Virus record (IMG/VR): IMGVR_UViG_3300031963_000134
Coordinates: 1 to 63,876 of that record
Length of the DNA: 63,876 nucleotides
Reading direction: 5' to 3' (one strand)
DNA from: a virus
The notes below the pieces were generated by a model that was given only the letters and a program-made list of their open reading frames with translations, searched no databases and had not been told where the DNA came from. Positions within the stretch are counted from its first letter, which is position 1. Each line of letters opens with the position of its first letter. The translations under genes were made by a program, and so were the position numbers. This document shows, piece after piece, positions 21,910 to 31,630 of this stretch.

Positions 21910-23104
21910 AGAAGAACTTTTAGCTAGAGCATCTAAAGAGTTGATGCTAAAGGAACCATTCTATGGTTACTTCCTAATGTCCCTTAATAAGAAATGGGAT
22001 AATAGTATTCCGACCGCAGCAGTTGGTAAAAAAGATATCAGCTGCGAGATTATGATCAATGAAGGATTCTTCATGAATTTGACCAATCCAAAGAAGATCG
22101 GTCTTATCAAACATGAGCTACTTCACATCGCATTCTTTCACCTGTATAACTATGATAATCTCGCTAATAAGAAAATCGCTAACATCGCGATGGACATTGA
22201 GATTAATCAGTATATCTCCTCTGAGTATCTACCAGAAGGTGGAGTAACTATCGATGACTTCCCAGAGCTTAATCTCGAGCATAAGATGGGTACAAGATAT
22301 TATTATGACAAGCTCATGGAAGCTAGTAATAATAACTCTTCTCCTAATCTTAATGCTATGATTGATGCAGAGAGTGGAGTTACTGTAGTTATTGAAACTG
22401 AAAATGGTTCTGAAGAGAGAATTAACCCAGATCATAGCAAGTGGAAAGACTTTGAGAACATGAGTGAAGCTGAAAAGAAGCTAACTCAGAAGATTGCTGA
22501 GAATCTCATGAAAGAGATTCAAGAGCAAACTCTAAAGTCTAGAGGTATTATTCCAGGAGAAATTAGTGAGATTATTAATTCATTTGAAAAGGATGAAGAG
22601 CCCAAGTTTGATTGGCGCAGATATCTCAGACAATTCTCAGGTGGGTCTAGTAAAATCTATACCAAGAAGACTCGTCGTAAGTTCAACAAAAGGTTCATTG
22701 AGAATCCTGGTCTAAAGATCAAACCTAGACGACATATCCTTGTCGCTATTGATACTTCAGGATCAGTGAGCAGAGAAGAGCTTACAGAGTTTATTAAGGA
22801 GATGATTCACATTAATAAGACTGGTACAGAAATTACCACTATTCAATGTGATACTAAGATCAACAAGATTGCTAAGTTCAAAGCAGATACAGAATATGAA
22901 ATCTATGGACGTGGAGGTACTGACTTCCAACCGGTAATAGATTATTACAGAGAAAACCTACACAAGTATGTATCTCTCATATTCTTTACTGACGGTGAAG
23001 CACCAGCGCCTACTAACGCAGTAGGTAAAATCCTTTGGGTTATGAGTAGTAACTCCAGTATTAATGAAGAATTACCAGGTATCGTTATTAAACTAGAAGA
23101 TTAA
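21902..23104 (+). CDS. VWA-domain protein with N-terminal metallopeptidase-like domain
   Basis: The N-terminal half includes HELLHIAFFH at residues 71-80 (HExxH plus a third His), typical of the DUF2201 putative metallopeptidase domain. The C-terminal half is a VWA domain with the MIDAS motif DTSGS near residue 284 and a later FFTDGEA. The next gene, one base downstream, is a MoxR-type AAA ATPase. VWA-MoxR pairs act as chaperone-like remodelling machines. The pair is known in crAss-like genomes; its target is not. Confidence 0.8.
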   Translation: MDKEELLARASKELMLKEPFYGYFLMSLNKKWDNSIPTAAVGKKDISCEIMINEGFFMNLTNPKKIGLIKHELLHIAFFHLYNYDNLANKKIANIAMDIEINQYISSEYLPEGGVTIDDFPELNLEHKMGTRYYYDKLMEASNNNSSPNLNAMIDAESGVTVVIETENGSEERINPDHSKWKDFENMSEAEKKLTQKIAENLMKEIQEQTLKSRGIIPGEISEIINSFEKDEEPKFDWRRYLRQFSGGSSKIYTKKTRRKFNKRFIENPGLKIKPRRHILVAIDTSGSVSREELTEFIKEMIHINKTGTEITTIQCDTKINKIAKFKADTEYEIYGRGGTDFQPVIDYYRENLHKYVSLIFFTDGEAPAPTNAVGKILWVMSSNSSINEELPGIVIKLED

Positions 23105-23105
23105 G

Positions 23106-24533
23106 ATGGCTAAGAAAGTTAAGAACAAGGTTAATTTGAATTTGAATGAGATCGAAGAATTCCTCGATCACATTATTAAGAACAACAAAGATTTGCAAGA
23201 AGCAGGTAAAGTACCTGTAGCGGTAAATATCGAAGGTGGTGCGGGTATCGGTAAGACCAGCAAAATCGCACAGATCGCCAAGAAGAACAATATGAATTTC
23301 ATTCGACTGAATATTGCTCAGATCGAGGAGATTGGTGACTTGGTTGGTTTTCCTATTCGTCAATTTCAAGTATGTAAGGAAGAACAATCTACCCCTAGCG
23401 AACCACAAGTTCGATTGGTAAAGAAGATTGTACAAGTAGAAGAAGTGCAAGATGTTGTCGTTGAAGAGGAAAGACTAGTCAACAGACAACTTATAGTGGA
23501 TGGTAAGGTCGTAAACAAACAAGTTAAAGCACTTGTTAAGATTCCAAAGAAGCAAACCGTTCTTGTAGACAAAGAAATAGAAGTAGAAGAAACTGTTTCT
23601 AATAACTATCAAGACGGAGAATGCATTTGGATTGATGAGCATGCTCTCCAAGAGTATATCAATATGGGTTACAAGTTCACTGGTAATAAGCGTATGTCTT
23701 ATTGTCCTCCTGAATGGGTGGCTAATATTGATCCTGAACTCCCAGGTATTTTGTGTTTGGATGACTATACTCGTGCAGATCAAAGATTCATGCAGGCATG
23801 TATGACTTTGATTGAGACACAAAAGTATATCTCTTGGGAACTTCCTAAGGGATGGACAATCATCTTGACTACTAATCCTGATGACGGAGAGTATTTGGTT
23901 ACCTCTATGGATACCGCTCAAAAGACCCGATTCATTACCGTTGATGTTAAATTCGACGAGAAAGTATGGGCTCAATGGGCTGAGTCTGAAGGTATTGACG
24001 GTCGCTGTATTAACTTCCTATTGTTACATCCTGAGATGGTAAACAAAGATGTTAATCCAAGATCTATTACTACCTTCTTCAACTCTATTTTCTCTATCAC
24101 GGATTTCAATAAATCTCTCCCTCTCATCCAAATGATTGGCGAAGGTTCTGTTGGTCCAGAGTTTACTACAATGTTTACCACGTTTATCCATAATAGATTG
24201 GACAAGCTTGTAACTCCTAAAGAAATTCTTCTGAGTGCCAATACAGAAGAGATCTTTAACAAGCTTGAAGATTGTGTGTGTCTACACACTTCTTATCGTG
24301 CAGACATTGCTAGTGTACTAGCTACTCGTTTGATTAACTTCACTTTGCTTTATGCTGATGAGAAACCTATCACCGATAAGATTAACGATCGTTTGATAGA
24401 GCTCACCACTGAGAGAAAAGTATTTACTGACGATTTGAAATATCACTTTGCTAAGAAGCTTCTGAATGGTAACAAACAGAAGTTTCAGAAGCTTGTCAGT
24501 AATCCTGAAGTTATGAAAATGATCATGAAGTAA
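23106..24533 (+). CDS. MoxR-type AAA+ ATPase
   Basis: Walker A is GGAGIGKT at residues 44-51. The Walker B-like ILCLDDYTRAD lies near residue 216 and sensor-1 ILTTNPDDGEYL near 254. A charged Val/Glu-rich insertion at about 100-165 separates Walker A from the rest of the core, longer than in typical MoxR proteins (475 aa against about 330). It probably works with the preceding VWA protein. A hairpin follows the stop. Confidence 0.82.
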   Translation: MAKKVKNKVNLNLNEIEEFLDHIIKNNKDLQEAGKVPVAVNIEGGAGIGKTSKIAQIAKKNNMNFIRLNIAQIEEIGDLVGFPIRQFQVCKEEQSTPSEPQVRLVKKIVQVEEVQDVVVEEERLVNRQLIVDGKVVNKQVKALVKIPKKQTVLVDKEIEVEETVSNNYQDGECIWIDEHALQEYINMGYKFTGNKRMSYCPPEWVANIDPELPGILCLDDYTRADQRFMQACMTLIETQKYISWELPKGWTIILTTNPDDGEYLVTSMDTAQKTRFITVDVKFDEKVWAQWAESEGIDGRCINFLLLHPEMVNKDVNPRSITTFFNSIFSITDFNKSLPLIQMIGEGSVGPEFTTMFTTFIHNRLDKLVTPKEILLSANTEEIFNKLEDCVCLHTSYRADIASVLATRLINFTLLYADEKPITDKINDRLIELTTERKVFTDDLKYHFAKKLLNGNKQKFQKLVSNPEVMKMIMK

Positions 24534-24540
24534 TTAACTA

Positions 24541-24565
24541 GGAGGGTGCCTAACAAGCACCCTCC
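24541..24565. terminator. Terminator-like hairpin
   Basis: GGAGGGTGC (24541-24549) pairs with GCACCCTCC (24557-24565). The stem is strong, but the 3' flank on the plus strand is ATAATTAAAA rather than a T-run. Confidence 0.65.
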
Positions 24566-24580
24566 ATAATTAAAAAATCT

Positions 24581-25762
24581 ATGATTTCACTTAATAAAAT
24601 ATTACTTGTAAACAGAAAACCGAACGATAATTTGAACGGTTTTGACATAACTACATGGGTTGATTTCAAAAACTCAGATGGTGAATCAATATCTCCTTAT
24701 GAGTATACTAAGCAACTTAATGCTGTAGAAATTGACATTAGTCTAATTAAAGGTAAAAAGCTTCACTTGACTAAGTCTTGTACAATTCCTCAATTCAAGA
24801 GAGAAAAGTTTCAGGAACAACACAATGTCACATTTGTAAGAGATATTACAAAAGGAGATTACTGTGTTGTTGGAAATAAATTTCTCAATAAAGAGGTTGA
24901 TTTTGTAGGTAACTCTTGGATGTACAAATCTTCTGATATAATTGCTATTCTAAATGAAATAGCTAAAACTAAACCTCTTCATGCTTTTCATGAAAAGATG
25001 ATTAAGTTATTTAACGATGAGAAGATTGAATATGTAGCATTTTACAGATGGAATCAATGTGACATTGAAGAAGCAATGTACATCGCATATAACATAAACC
25101 TTACTCAAACTCCAAGAAGAATAACATCATACTTTCATGTGACTTCAAACCCTAAAGTAATTTCTAGTCTAGCTAATCTTTTCAATAACAATGTTATAAT
25201 TAGTCAATCTGTTATTCTTAAAAATCTGAATTCAGTAGTAATTAATAATGAGCAGTATGAGATGCTAGCTGATTTGTTTAATAGTAGAGACGAAGCAAAT
25301 GTTACTCTAGCTATTGAAACTATTGCAAATTCAGATTATGAAAAATCTGCTGGTTATATTATGAAACTACTATTTCATTACAGCACAAGAATTTATAGTA
25401 GCAGAAGCAGAACACATGTGAACTTCAAATCAATGATGAATTTCTTTGGGTTAAGTTCTAGTTGGAGTATTCAGGATTTACTTGAGGCACTAGAAAATAA
25501 GAATTTGTTATCTCATAGAAACTTACAGATTCTTGAAGGTCCTATAAATGCTAATACTTATCTAAGAAATAAATACCGTGATTACGATAATTATGAGTAC
25601 AAAGAAATTGTTAATGAGAAGTTTAGTACAAACGAGTATGTAGATGATACTGACTCATATGTAATGGACTATAGCAATGTGGAACTTCTTAAATTAGATG
25701 ATGATGATCAACACGAAGAATATCAGCACAGTAAAAGAGAAGATGGAGAGTTTCTATTCTAG
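24581..25762 (+). CDS. Conserved crAss-like hypothetical protein (393 aa)
   Basis: A large soluble protein with a strand-rich N-terminal 130 residues, a helical repeat-like middle (about 180-300) and a very acidic C-terminus. No enzyme motif can be seen. It overlaps the PD-(D/E)XK nuclease gene by 20 bases. The size and position between the AAA ATPase and nuclease suggest a replication or recombination role (inference). Confidence 0.6.
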   Translation: MISLNKILLVNRKPNDNLNGFDITTWVDFKNSDGESISPYEYTKQLNAVEIDISLIKGKKLHLTKSCTIPQFKREKFQEQHNVTFVRDITKGDYCVVGNKFLNKEVDFVGNSWMYKSSDIIAILNEIAKTKPLHAFHEKMIKLFNDEKIEYVAFYRWNQCDIEEAMYIAYNINLTQTPRRITSYFHVTSNPKVISSLANLFNNNVIISQSVILKNLNSVVINNEQYEMLADLFNSRDEANVTLAIETIANSDYEKSAGYIMKLLFHYSTRIYSSRSRTHVNFKSMMNFFGLSSSWSIQDLLEALENKNLLSHRNLQILEGPINANTYLRNKYRDYDNYEYKEIVNEKFSTNEYVDDTDSYVMDYSNVELLKLDDDDQHEEYQHSKREDGEFLF

Positions 25763-26711
25763 ACCTTTCTATTTTAGTTATTCGGGTTTAAGTAAACTTA
25801 AGTACTCTCCCGCGTTGTTCTTTAAACATTATGTCTTGGACGAAAGAGAAGATAAAGAAGAAGACTATTTTATTGAGGGTAGATTGACCCATAGTCTCCT
25901 ACTGGAAGATTCTTATTTCAATGACCATTTCATTCTAGTTCCTAAATCATTTCCATCAGATAATACCAGAAAGGTAATTGACTCGGTGTTTGCGCTCCGA
26001 GATGATCGGGAAAATTTAGAAGACTATAAAGATGAGATTGTCAATGTTCTTAAAGACATTAATCTTCATCAATCTTTGAAAACAGACGCGCAAAGAATTG
26101 AGAAGATTGCAACTGATGAATCTAAAAGTTATTGGGAGTTTCTTAAAATCAAAGGAGACAAAACTCTTGTAGACCAAGAGACCTATGATACCTGCAAAGA
26201 TGCAGTTGAAGCTATCAAACAAAACTCTAAAGTATGTGACCTACTAGGTCTATATGCTAATGAGATGGATGATGTAGAGATCTTCAACGAAAAACCTCTT
26301 GAGGCTACCGTAGAGAACTTTCCGTTTGGTTTGAGAGGAATCATCGATAACTATAAGATTGATCACAAAAACAAAGTCATCTATATAAACGACGTCAAGA
26401 AAACCAATAAGTCCCTACTGAACTTCAAAGAGACAGTAGAGTATTATAACTATTGGATTCAAGCGGCGATTTATGTTAGATTGGTTTTGTTTAATCTTAA
26501 TTATCATTTACGGAATGCTAGTTGGAAAGTCGTATTCCATTTTGTTGTAGTTGACAAATACAACCAAGTTTATCCTTTTGAGGTGTCTGAAGAGACAATG
26601 AAACTTTGGCAGGAAAACTTTGATGTCGAGTTGACTAAAGCTAAATGGCACTATGAGAAAAAAGATTTCTCATTACCGTACGAGTTAGCAACTGGTGAAA
26701 TGAAACTTTAA
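25743..26711 (+). CDS. PD-(D/E)XK family exonuclease (RecE/Cas4-like fold, putative)
   Basis: Core signals are FSYSGLSKLKYSPALF near the N-terminus, EGRLTHSLLLE near 40, GLRGIIDNY near 200 (catalytic D) and INDVKKT near 217 (D-x-K). These are typical of phage PD-(D/E)XK exonucleases that resect DNA ends. It would partner with the RecT-like protein at 18395. The ATG at 25743 gives the family-like N-terminus; 15 in-frame codons upstream lie within the previous gene. Confidence 0.75.
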   Translation: MESFYSRPFYFSYSGLSKLKYSPALFFKHYVLDEREDKEEDYFIEGRLTHSLLLEDSYFNDHFILVPKSFPSDNTRKVIDSVFALRDDRENLEDYKDEIVNVLKDINLHQSLKTDAQRIEKIATDESKSYWEFLKIKGDKTLVDQETYDTCKDAVEAIKQNSKVCDLLGLYANEMDDVEIFNEKPLEATVENFPFGLRGIIDNYKIDHKNKVIYINDVKKTNKSLLNFKETVEYYNYWIQAAIYVRLVLFNLNYHLRNASWKVVFHFVVVDKYNQVYPFEVSEETMKLWQENFDVELTKAKWHYEKKDFSLPYELATGEMKL

Positions 26712-26712
26712 C

Positions 26713-27279
26713 ATGGCTGTAAAAATAACCTCTCTGTATAAAAACTATTTTCAAAAGAGTAGAACGTTTTTATATCCCGCATTGGGTATTCGTAGAGGTA
26801 GCAGCTTTATTCCTATTGAAACTTATATGGCGTGGGAAGATAAATATCGACCACAAGACAGAAAACTCTGTTGTGTATATGAGAATCAAGAGGATGAAGA
26901 TTTCAAAATCTTTGAGAAATCTAAGCTAAGGACTAATAGATTATTTCATGAAGCTATCCTATTGGAAGACAAAAAGGTGTGCTACATATTTGATTTTACT
27001 CTCTTAGCTGATGATTGGGATGCTATTTTAAACGGTAAATATTCTAAGATCTCCGCGGATCATATGAAGACAATCCGCAATTTTGTAAGTAACTCAGAGT
27101 CAAATCTAGCTTACGTTAACTCTTTCTTATATCCTGAGAAACACTTTGAGCTTTACTCAGAACTAATGGGCGTAAGCGTAAATGAACTCAGAAAAGTAGG
27201 AGAGTTATGCGATAAGCCAAATCTTGAAAGAGAAACTTTAAAGATTAAAGAACTTGATTTAAAGTTATTTGAAAGATAG
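26713..27279 (+). CDS. Conserved hypothetical protein (188 aa)
   Basis: A mixed alpha/beta protein with a GIRRGSSFIPIETYMAWEDKY region near residues 25-45 and a helical charged C-terminus. It ends in TAG, so TAG is a stop in this genome. I associate the pattern with crAss-like replication modules but know no function. It begins one base after the nuclease gene stops. Confidence 0.6.
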   Translation: MAVKITSLYKNYFQKSRTFLYPALGIRRGSSFIPIETYMAWEDKYRPQDRKLCCVYENQEDEDFKIFEKSKLRTNRLFHEAILLEDKKVCYIFDFTLLADDWDAILNGKYSKISADHMKTIRNFVSNSESNLAYVNSFLYPEKHFELYSELMGVSVNELRKVGELCDKPNLERETLKIKELDLKLFER

Positions 27280-27302
27280 ATTTGCGGGGTAAACAATATT
27301 TT

Positions 27303-27719
27303 ATGTCAGACACAAAACCAATGACTCTTGTCACTTCCAATTGGAATGGACAAACAACTTTTAGATTGATTCCTATATCTCTAGAAGCAGCTTTCTCTGA
27401 AGGTATTTATGATCCATCGGATAAGGTACTTGTACTTATGTCAAAGCACGTTAAGGAAAGTGTACACCTTATTCCTAGATTGGATGATAATGGAGATCCT
27501 GTGCCTTTGAAAAAACCTAGATCAAATGGTAAGAACTACAAAGAGCAAAGGATTACTCTCCAAACATATACCGAGTATTATGTAACGGAGAAAGATGAGA
27601 TCAAAGAGATCGTAACTAAACTAGCTGATAATGCTTCGAGTTTTCCTCTTAAACAGTTCTTGGATAAGAAGGAAAAACCTGTTGCTAAAGGCGGAGATTT
27701 AGACGTAGATAAGCAGTAA
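27303..27719 (+). CDS. Conserved hypothetical protein (138 aa)
   Basis: A strand-rich N-terminal domain carries SNWNGQTTFRLIP and PSDKVLVLMSKHVKES; the C-terminus is lysine-rich and flexible. The ATG at 27303 is used; a TTG seven codons upstream is less likely. A terminator follows, so the gene closes the operon that begins at 24581. Confidence 0.6.
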   Translation: MSDTKPMTLVTSNWNGQTTFRLIPISLEAAFSEGIYDPSDKVLVLMSKHVKESVHLIPRLDDNGDPVPLKKPRSNGKNYKEQRITLQTYTEYYVTEKDEIKEIVTKLADNASSFPLKQFLDKKEKPVAKGGDLDVDKQ

Positions 27720-27760
27720 TAAGGTAGTTCAATTTCTCAGTGTTTTATTAAGTTGTTTTT

Positions 27761-27791
27761 AGAAAGGGAGCCCCAAACTCCCTTTCTTTTA
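27761..27791 (+). terminator. Rho-independent terminator
   Basis: AGAAAGGGAG (27761-27770) pairs with CTCCCTTTCT (27778-27787), followed by TTTACTTT. It separates the nuclease operon from the DNA polymerase gene. Confidence 0.85.
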
Positions 27792-27801
27792 CTTTCATCT
27801 T

Positions 27802-29724
27802 ATGGAAAAGAAACCTGTAGACCACTGGGTGCATGACTATGAAACTCTTAGTAATCTATTTGTAGCTGTCTTTGAACACTATAAAGAAGATGCGAGAAAA
27901 GTATTCATAGTGCACGAGTTACAGAATGATTTTCCGGGGTTACTAGATTTTCTGAAAACAAGTAAAGAGAATCGTAATTGGCATATATCGTTTAACGGTC
28001 TAGCATTTGACTCTCAAATCACAGAGTATATTCTTAAAAACGATAAGAAGCTTTCTAAACTATCTGGTGATGAGATAGCTAGAGAGTTGTATTCTGTTGC
28101 TCAAGGAGTTATTGATAAGAGTAACAACGGTGAATTTTCTGAATTCTCACCATGGCAACTGAGTTTCAAACAGGTTGATTTGTTTAAGCTAAACCATTGG
28201 GATAATCCTGCTAAGAAATCCAGTCTCAAATGGATTCAGTATAGTATGGACTGGGATAACATCCTAGACATGCCCATTAGTCATAGAGCAAACATTACAA
28301 CCGAAGATGAAATTAGAACCGTTGTTACGTATTGTATAAACGATGTACGTTCTACTAAACGAATCCTTCAGCTTAGTAAAGATCAAGTAAACCTACGGAA
28401 TGCGCTCAGTAAAGAATATGATGTAGATCTTTATTCTGCATCTGAACCAAGAATAGCTAAAGAGCTATTCATAAAATTCTTATCTGAAGAATTGGGTGCT
28501 GATCCCGCAGAACTTAAGAAGCTTAGAACATTCAGGAAAGAAATCAAAGTAGGAGAGATACTTCTTCCTTACTATGACTTTCAAATACCTGAACTCAAAA
28601 ATCTCTATGAGCAATTTCAAAAACTTAAGATCGATCCTTACAAAACAAAGGACGCTTTTAAGTATGTAATTAATCATAAGAACGTAGAAACCACCTTTGG
28701 TTTGGGCGGTCTTCATGGTGCATGTCCTAGTGGTAGCTATGTAGCAGAACCTGGGACAGTAATCATGAGTTCAGACGTTGAGAGTTTTTATCCTAATCTA
28801 GCGATACAAAACGAATGGTCTCCCGCTCATATTCCTAAGAAGGTGTTTTGTTCTAAGTACAAATGGTTCTTCACAGAAAGAAAGAAGATACCTAAGTCTG
28901 ATCCTAAGAATTACGTTTACAAGATTATTCTCAATAGTACGTATGGTCTAAGCAATGACAAGAACTCTTTCTTGTATGATCCTATGTTTACTATGAGTAT
29001 TACCATTAATGGTCAGCTCTCTTTGTTGATGCTGTATGAGATGCTCATACTAGCTATACCAGAAGCTGTACCGTTGATGCTTAATACTGATGGTCTTGAG
29101 ATGAAGATTCCTGAGGACAAAAAGGATATCTATCTAAAAGTATGTGCTGAATGGGAACAGAAAACAAGACTTGTATTAGAGCATGCTGAATATGAGAAGC
29201 TCTATCTAGCTGATGTAAACAATTACATAGCGGTATTCAAAGACAAGAATAAGAAACCAAAATGTAAGGGAAGGTTTGAGTTTGAAGGTCTAGCACTTCA
29301 CAAAAACAAAAGCTTTCTCATTATACCAAAAGCTATTTATGCTTTTCTGATTCACAATATTTCTCCGGAGGAAACTCTCCGCACGAATAGAAACATATTT
29401 GACTATTGTGCAGGTATCAAAGTAAAGAATGATTGGGTTGTATTTGAAACCTGTGTTGTAGATGGAGAAGTCCAGTATACAAAACAACAGCACACAATAA
29501 GATATTTTGTTTCTAAACGTGGTTGCAAGCTTGTAAAGAAGCATAGATCCGACAATAGAGAGATACAAATCGAATCGGGTAAATGGCTTCAGACTGTCTT
29601 CAATAAAGTAGAAGACAAACCCTGGAACCAATATGAAATCGATGAGAAGTATTATCTCAATGCGATCTATCGAGAGCTATATAAGTTCTCGGAAAAAACT
29701 AATCAGGTACTTAAACTATTTTAA
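27802..29724 (+). CDS. Family B DNA polymerase
   Basis: The 3'-5' exonuclease shows D12-Y-E14 (Exo I), FNGLAFDSQI (Exo II) and YCINDVRSTKRI (Exo III). The polymerase domain shows motif A SDVESFYPNL near residue 323, motif B KIILNSTYGLSN near 373-384, and motif C LNTDGLEM near 427. Motif C usually reads DTDS; here the second acidic position is Gly. Motifs A and B are only about 50 residues apart, so the fingers are short. At 640 aa it is compact. crAss-like phages carry either a family A or family B polymerase; this one is family B. Confidence 0.92.
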   Translation: MEKKPVDHWVHDYETLSNLFVAVFEHYKEDARKVFIVHELQNDFPGLLDFLKTSKENRNWHISFNGLAFDSQITEYILKNDKKLSKLSGDEIARELYSVAQGVIDKSNNGEFSEFSPWQLSFKQVDLFKLNHWDNPAKKSSLKWIQYSMDWDNILDMPISHRANITTEDEIRTVVTYCINDVRSTKRILQLSKDQVNLRNALSKEYDVDLYSASEPRIAKELFIKFLSEELGADPAELKKLRTFRKEIKVGEILLPYYDFQIPELKNLYEQFQKLKIDPYKTKDAFKYVINHKNVETTFGLGGLHGACPSGSYVAEPGTVIMSSDVESFYPNLAIQNEWSPAHIPKKVFCSKYKWFFTERKKIPKSDPKNYVYKIILNSTYGLSNDKNSFLYDPMFTMSITINGQLSLLMLYEMLILAIPEAVPLMLNTDGLEMKIPEDKKDIYLKVCAEWEQKTRLVLEHAEYEKLYLADVNNYIAVFKDKNKKPKCKGRFEFEGLALHKNKSFLIIPKAIYAFLIHNISPEETLRTNRNIFDYCAGIKVKNDWVVFETCVVDGEVQYTKQQHTIRYFVSKRGCKLVKKHRSDNREIQIESGKWLQTVFNKVEDKPWNQYEIDEKYYLNAIYRELYKFSEKTNQVLKLF

Positions 29725-29726
29725 TT

Positions 29727-30725
29727 ATGCCTAAGAAACCTATTCAAATCGAACGCTTCTATATTGAAGATGCGATTATACCATCCGCTGTGTTAAACAC
29801 AGCGCTTCCTCATAAGAAGATAATTGAAAAGTATACAACTCACAGTACTTCTCTTAATCAAACCTTGTCCAAAGAGATTTATAGGTGCAATGATAATGCT
29901 GTGTTTGTACTAGGTCGTATGATTTTTGAAGACTGTTATTTTACAGCTTTCTATAACTCATATGAGCCTAACAGTAAATTCAAGACATGCTCAGGAGTAT
30001 ATCTTAAAAACGAAGAGTGTTTCATTCCATTTAGAAAAGACAATAACAAGAAATGGAATCGTAAGACTAATCACGATGATACTCTTAAAGTAATTGAGCA
30101 GGATCTCGCAGACTTCAGTACTCAAGAAGCAATCGTGATGAACGAACTTGACTTCATAAAAAACATTGAAATCAGCGAAGATGAAATCTTGAACTTCCTA
30201 ACTAGACTTTATTTCAAAGATGGGGTTCTTGGTAATGAGCAGTTGTCGCTTGTAAAGAAGCACTATAACACAAATACTAGTACTTCATTTACCTATTTTG
30301 ACATGCTCATTGTATTACTCAAGAGTATTGAAGCATCTCACCCAAAGACTTGGATTGACCAACATAGAATCATCTATACGTCTATCCTCAACAAAGCGGC
30401 TGAGAATCAAGACTTTGTAATCCAAGATGTCAATGTTAAAGAGGAAGAACTTGATGTCATTTCCCCCGTTGAGGAAACAGTTGTAGAAGAAAAACAAGAA
30501 GTAATTCAACCAGAAATCGAAGAACTACCTCTTGACAGTCTACAACCTGTTGCTCAAATTGAAACAGAGTTTAACTTTGAAGAAGATCCCGAGATCATCA
30601 GTTATGACGAAGATATAATGGAAGATGATTTCACTTGGGATTGTGTAAAATGTGGTAGCTCTCAAGGTCCAGCAGATATCTTCTATGAAGGTCAACTGTG
30701 CGGAGCTTGTGCACAGGATAATTGA
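29727..30725 (+). CDS. Hypothetical protein with C-terminal zinc-ribbon (332 aa)
   Basis: The N-terminal ~230 residues form a mixed domain, followed by a long acidic low-complexity linker rich in Glu, Val and Pro. The last 35 residues contain CVKCGSS and CGAC, a zinc-ribbon pair. The architecture is that of a protein with a tethered nucleic-acid or protein-binding tail. It starts two bases after the polymerase gene stops, suggesting a replisome partner (inference). Confidence 0.6.
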   Translation: MPKKPIQIERFYIEDAIIPSAVLNTALPHKKIIEKYTTHSTSLNQTLSKEIYRCNDNAVFVLGRMIFEDCYFTAFYNSYEPNSKFKTCSGVYLKNEECFIPFRKDNNKKWNRKTNHDDTLKVIEQDLADFSTQEAIVMNELDFIKNIEISEDEILNFLTRLYFKDGVLGNEQLSLVKKHYNTNTSTSFTYFDMLIVLLKSIEASHPKTWIDQHRIIYTSILNKAAENQDFVIQDVNVKEEELDVISPVEETVVEEKQEVIQPEIEELPLDSLQPVAQIETEFNFEEDPEIISYDEDIMEDDFTWDCVKCGSSQGPADIFYEGQLCGACAQDN

Positions 30726-30756
30726 GTCTTTTATTTTTAGTCATCAGCATTTTGAA

Positions 30757-30793
30757 AGTGCAGTCTCTCTCCCCGGGAGACTGCACTATTTTC
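30757..30793 (+). terminator. Rho-independent terminator
   Basis: AGTGCAGTCTC (30757-30767) pairs perfectly with GAGACTGCACT (30777-30787), followed by ATTTTC. It ends the polymerase transcript. Confidence 0.9.
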
Positions 30794-30839
30794 TGAAACT
30801 AAAAATTATGTGTTCTGCTACCTAGTAACTATTTTAACT

Positions 30840-31223
30840 ATGAATAAAGATGAAATGGTTTCTCGTGAAGCTTATCAAATACAACTTGAAAAAAGTAAAG
30901 CTGATCGACAAGAGAACAAATGGCTCAGAGAAAAAAACGGTATACTTATGAATAACTATAGGGAATTAATCGAAGAGCTAAAAGATTACAAGTCTACGCT
31001 CGAAAAAAGAGAGACACAGATCGATCTGTTTTGGAAGATGTATGAAGTTCAGAAAGGGGAAATTACTAAATTGAAACTCCTTTTGAATAAGGAACAAGAA
31101 GTTACCGGAGCTTCAACCATTAAACCAAATGAAAGGACCATTCTTAAGATGTCTAAGCTTGATGAAGATAAAGCGAAGGAAGAATGGAAACCAGAAAAAG
31201 GAAGTAGATTAAACCCATTTTAA
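30840..31223 (+). CDS. Hypothetical coiled-coil protein (127 aa)
   Basis: Residues about 5-90 are a continuous charged helix with heptad spacing, predicted coiled coil; the C-terminus is basic and disordered. The ATG at 30840 is chosen. It lies one base before the MazG-like gene. No family recognised. Confidence 0.6.
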   Translation: MNKDEMVSREAYQIQLEKSKADRQENKWLREKNGILMNNYRELIEELKDYKSTLEKRETQIDLFWKMYEVQKGEITKLKLLLNKEQEVTGASTIKPNERTILKMSKLDEDKAKEEWKPEKGSRLNPF

Positions 31224-31224
31224 A

Positions 31225-31605
31225 ATGAAAGAACAACTCAACGCAGTAGAAGAATTCCACCGAGTATTCAAAGTAGGGACGACGGAAGAAATCCAACTCC
31301 TTAATAATGAAGACTCAAGACTCCGTTTCAGACTTATGGACGAAGAGAACCAAGAATATCTTACTGCTTGTTACGATGAAGATATCGTCGGTGTAGCCGA
31401 TGCATTAGGAGATATGTTGTATATCCTCTGCGGAACAATTCTCAAACACGGACTTCAACACAAGATAGAAGAAGTGTTTAGAGAAATTCAAAGAAGCAAC
31501 ATGTCAAAGTTAGATCTTGACGGAACACCAATCTTTAGAGAAGATGGTAAAGTTCTTAAAGGTCCTAACTACACACCACCTAATATCAAAGACATTATTT
31601 GCTAA
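31225..31605 (+). CDS. MazG-like NTP pyrophosphatase
   Basis: Residues about 36-44 contain MDEENQEYL, the first metal-binding E-E-x-x-E helix. DALGDMLYIL near 60-70 is the second acidic helix of the all-alpha NTP pyrophosphatase fold. The C-terminal segment with MSKLDLDGTPIFREDGKV and GPNYTPP is typical of phage phosphoribosyl-ATP-pyrophosphohydrolase-like proteins. It hydrolyses (d)NTPs to monophosphates, either cleaning damaged nucleotides or lowering host alarmone or dNTP pools. A strong terminator follows. Confidence 0.85.
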   Translation: MKEQLNAVEEFHRVFKVGTTEEIQLLNNEDSRLRFRLMDEENQEYLTACYDEDIVGVADALGDMLYILCGTILKHGLQHKIEEVFREIQRSNMSKLDLDGTPIFREDGKVLKGPNYTPPNIKDIIC

Positions 31606-31630
31606 GCTCATTTTAGGTGTTATTTTTTTA

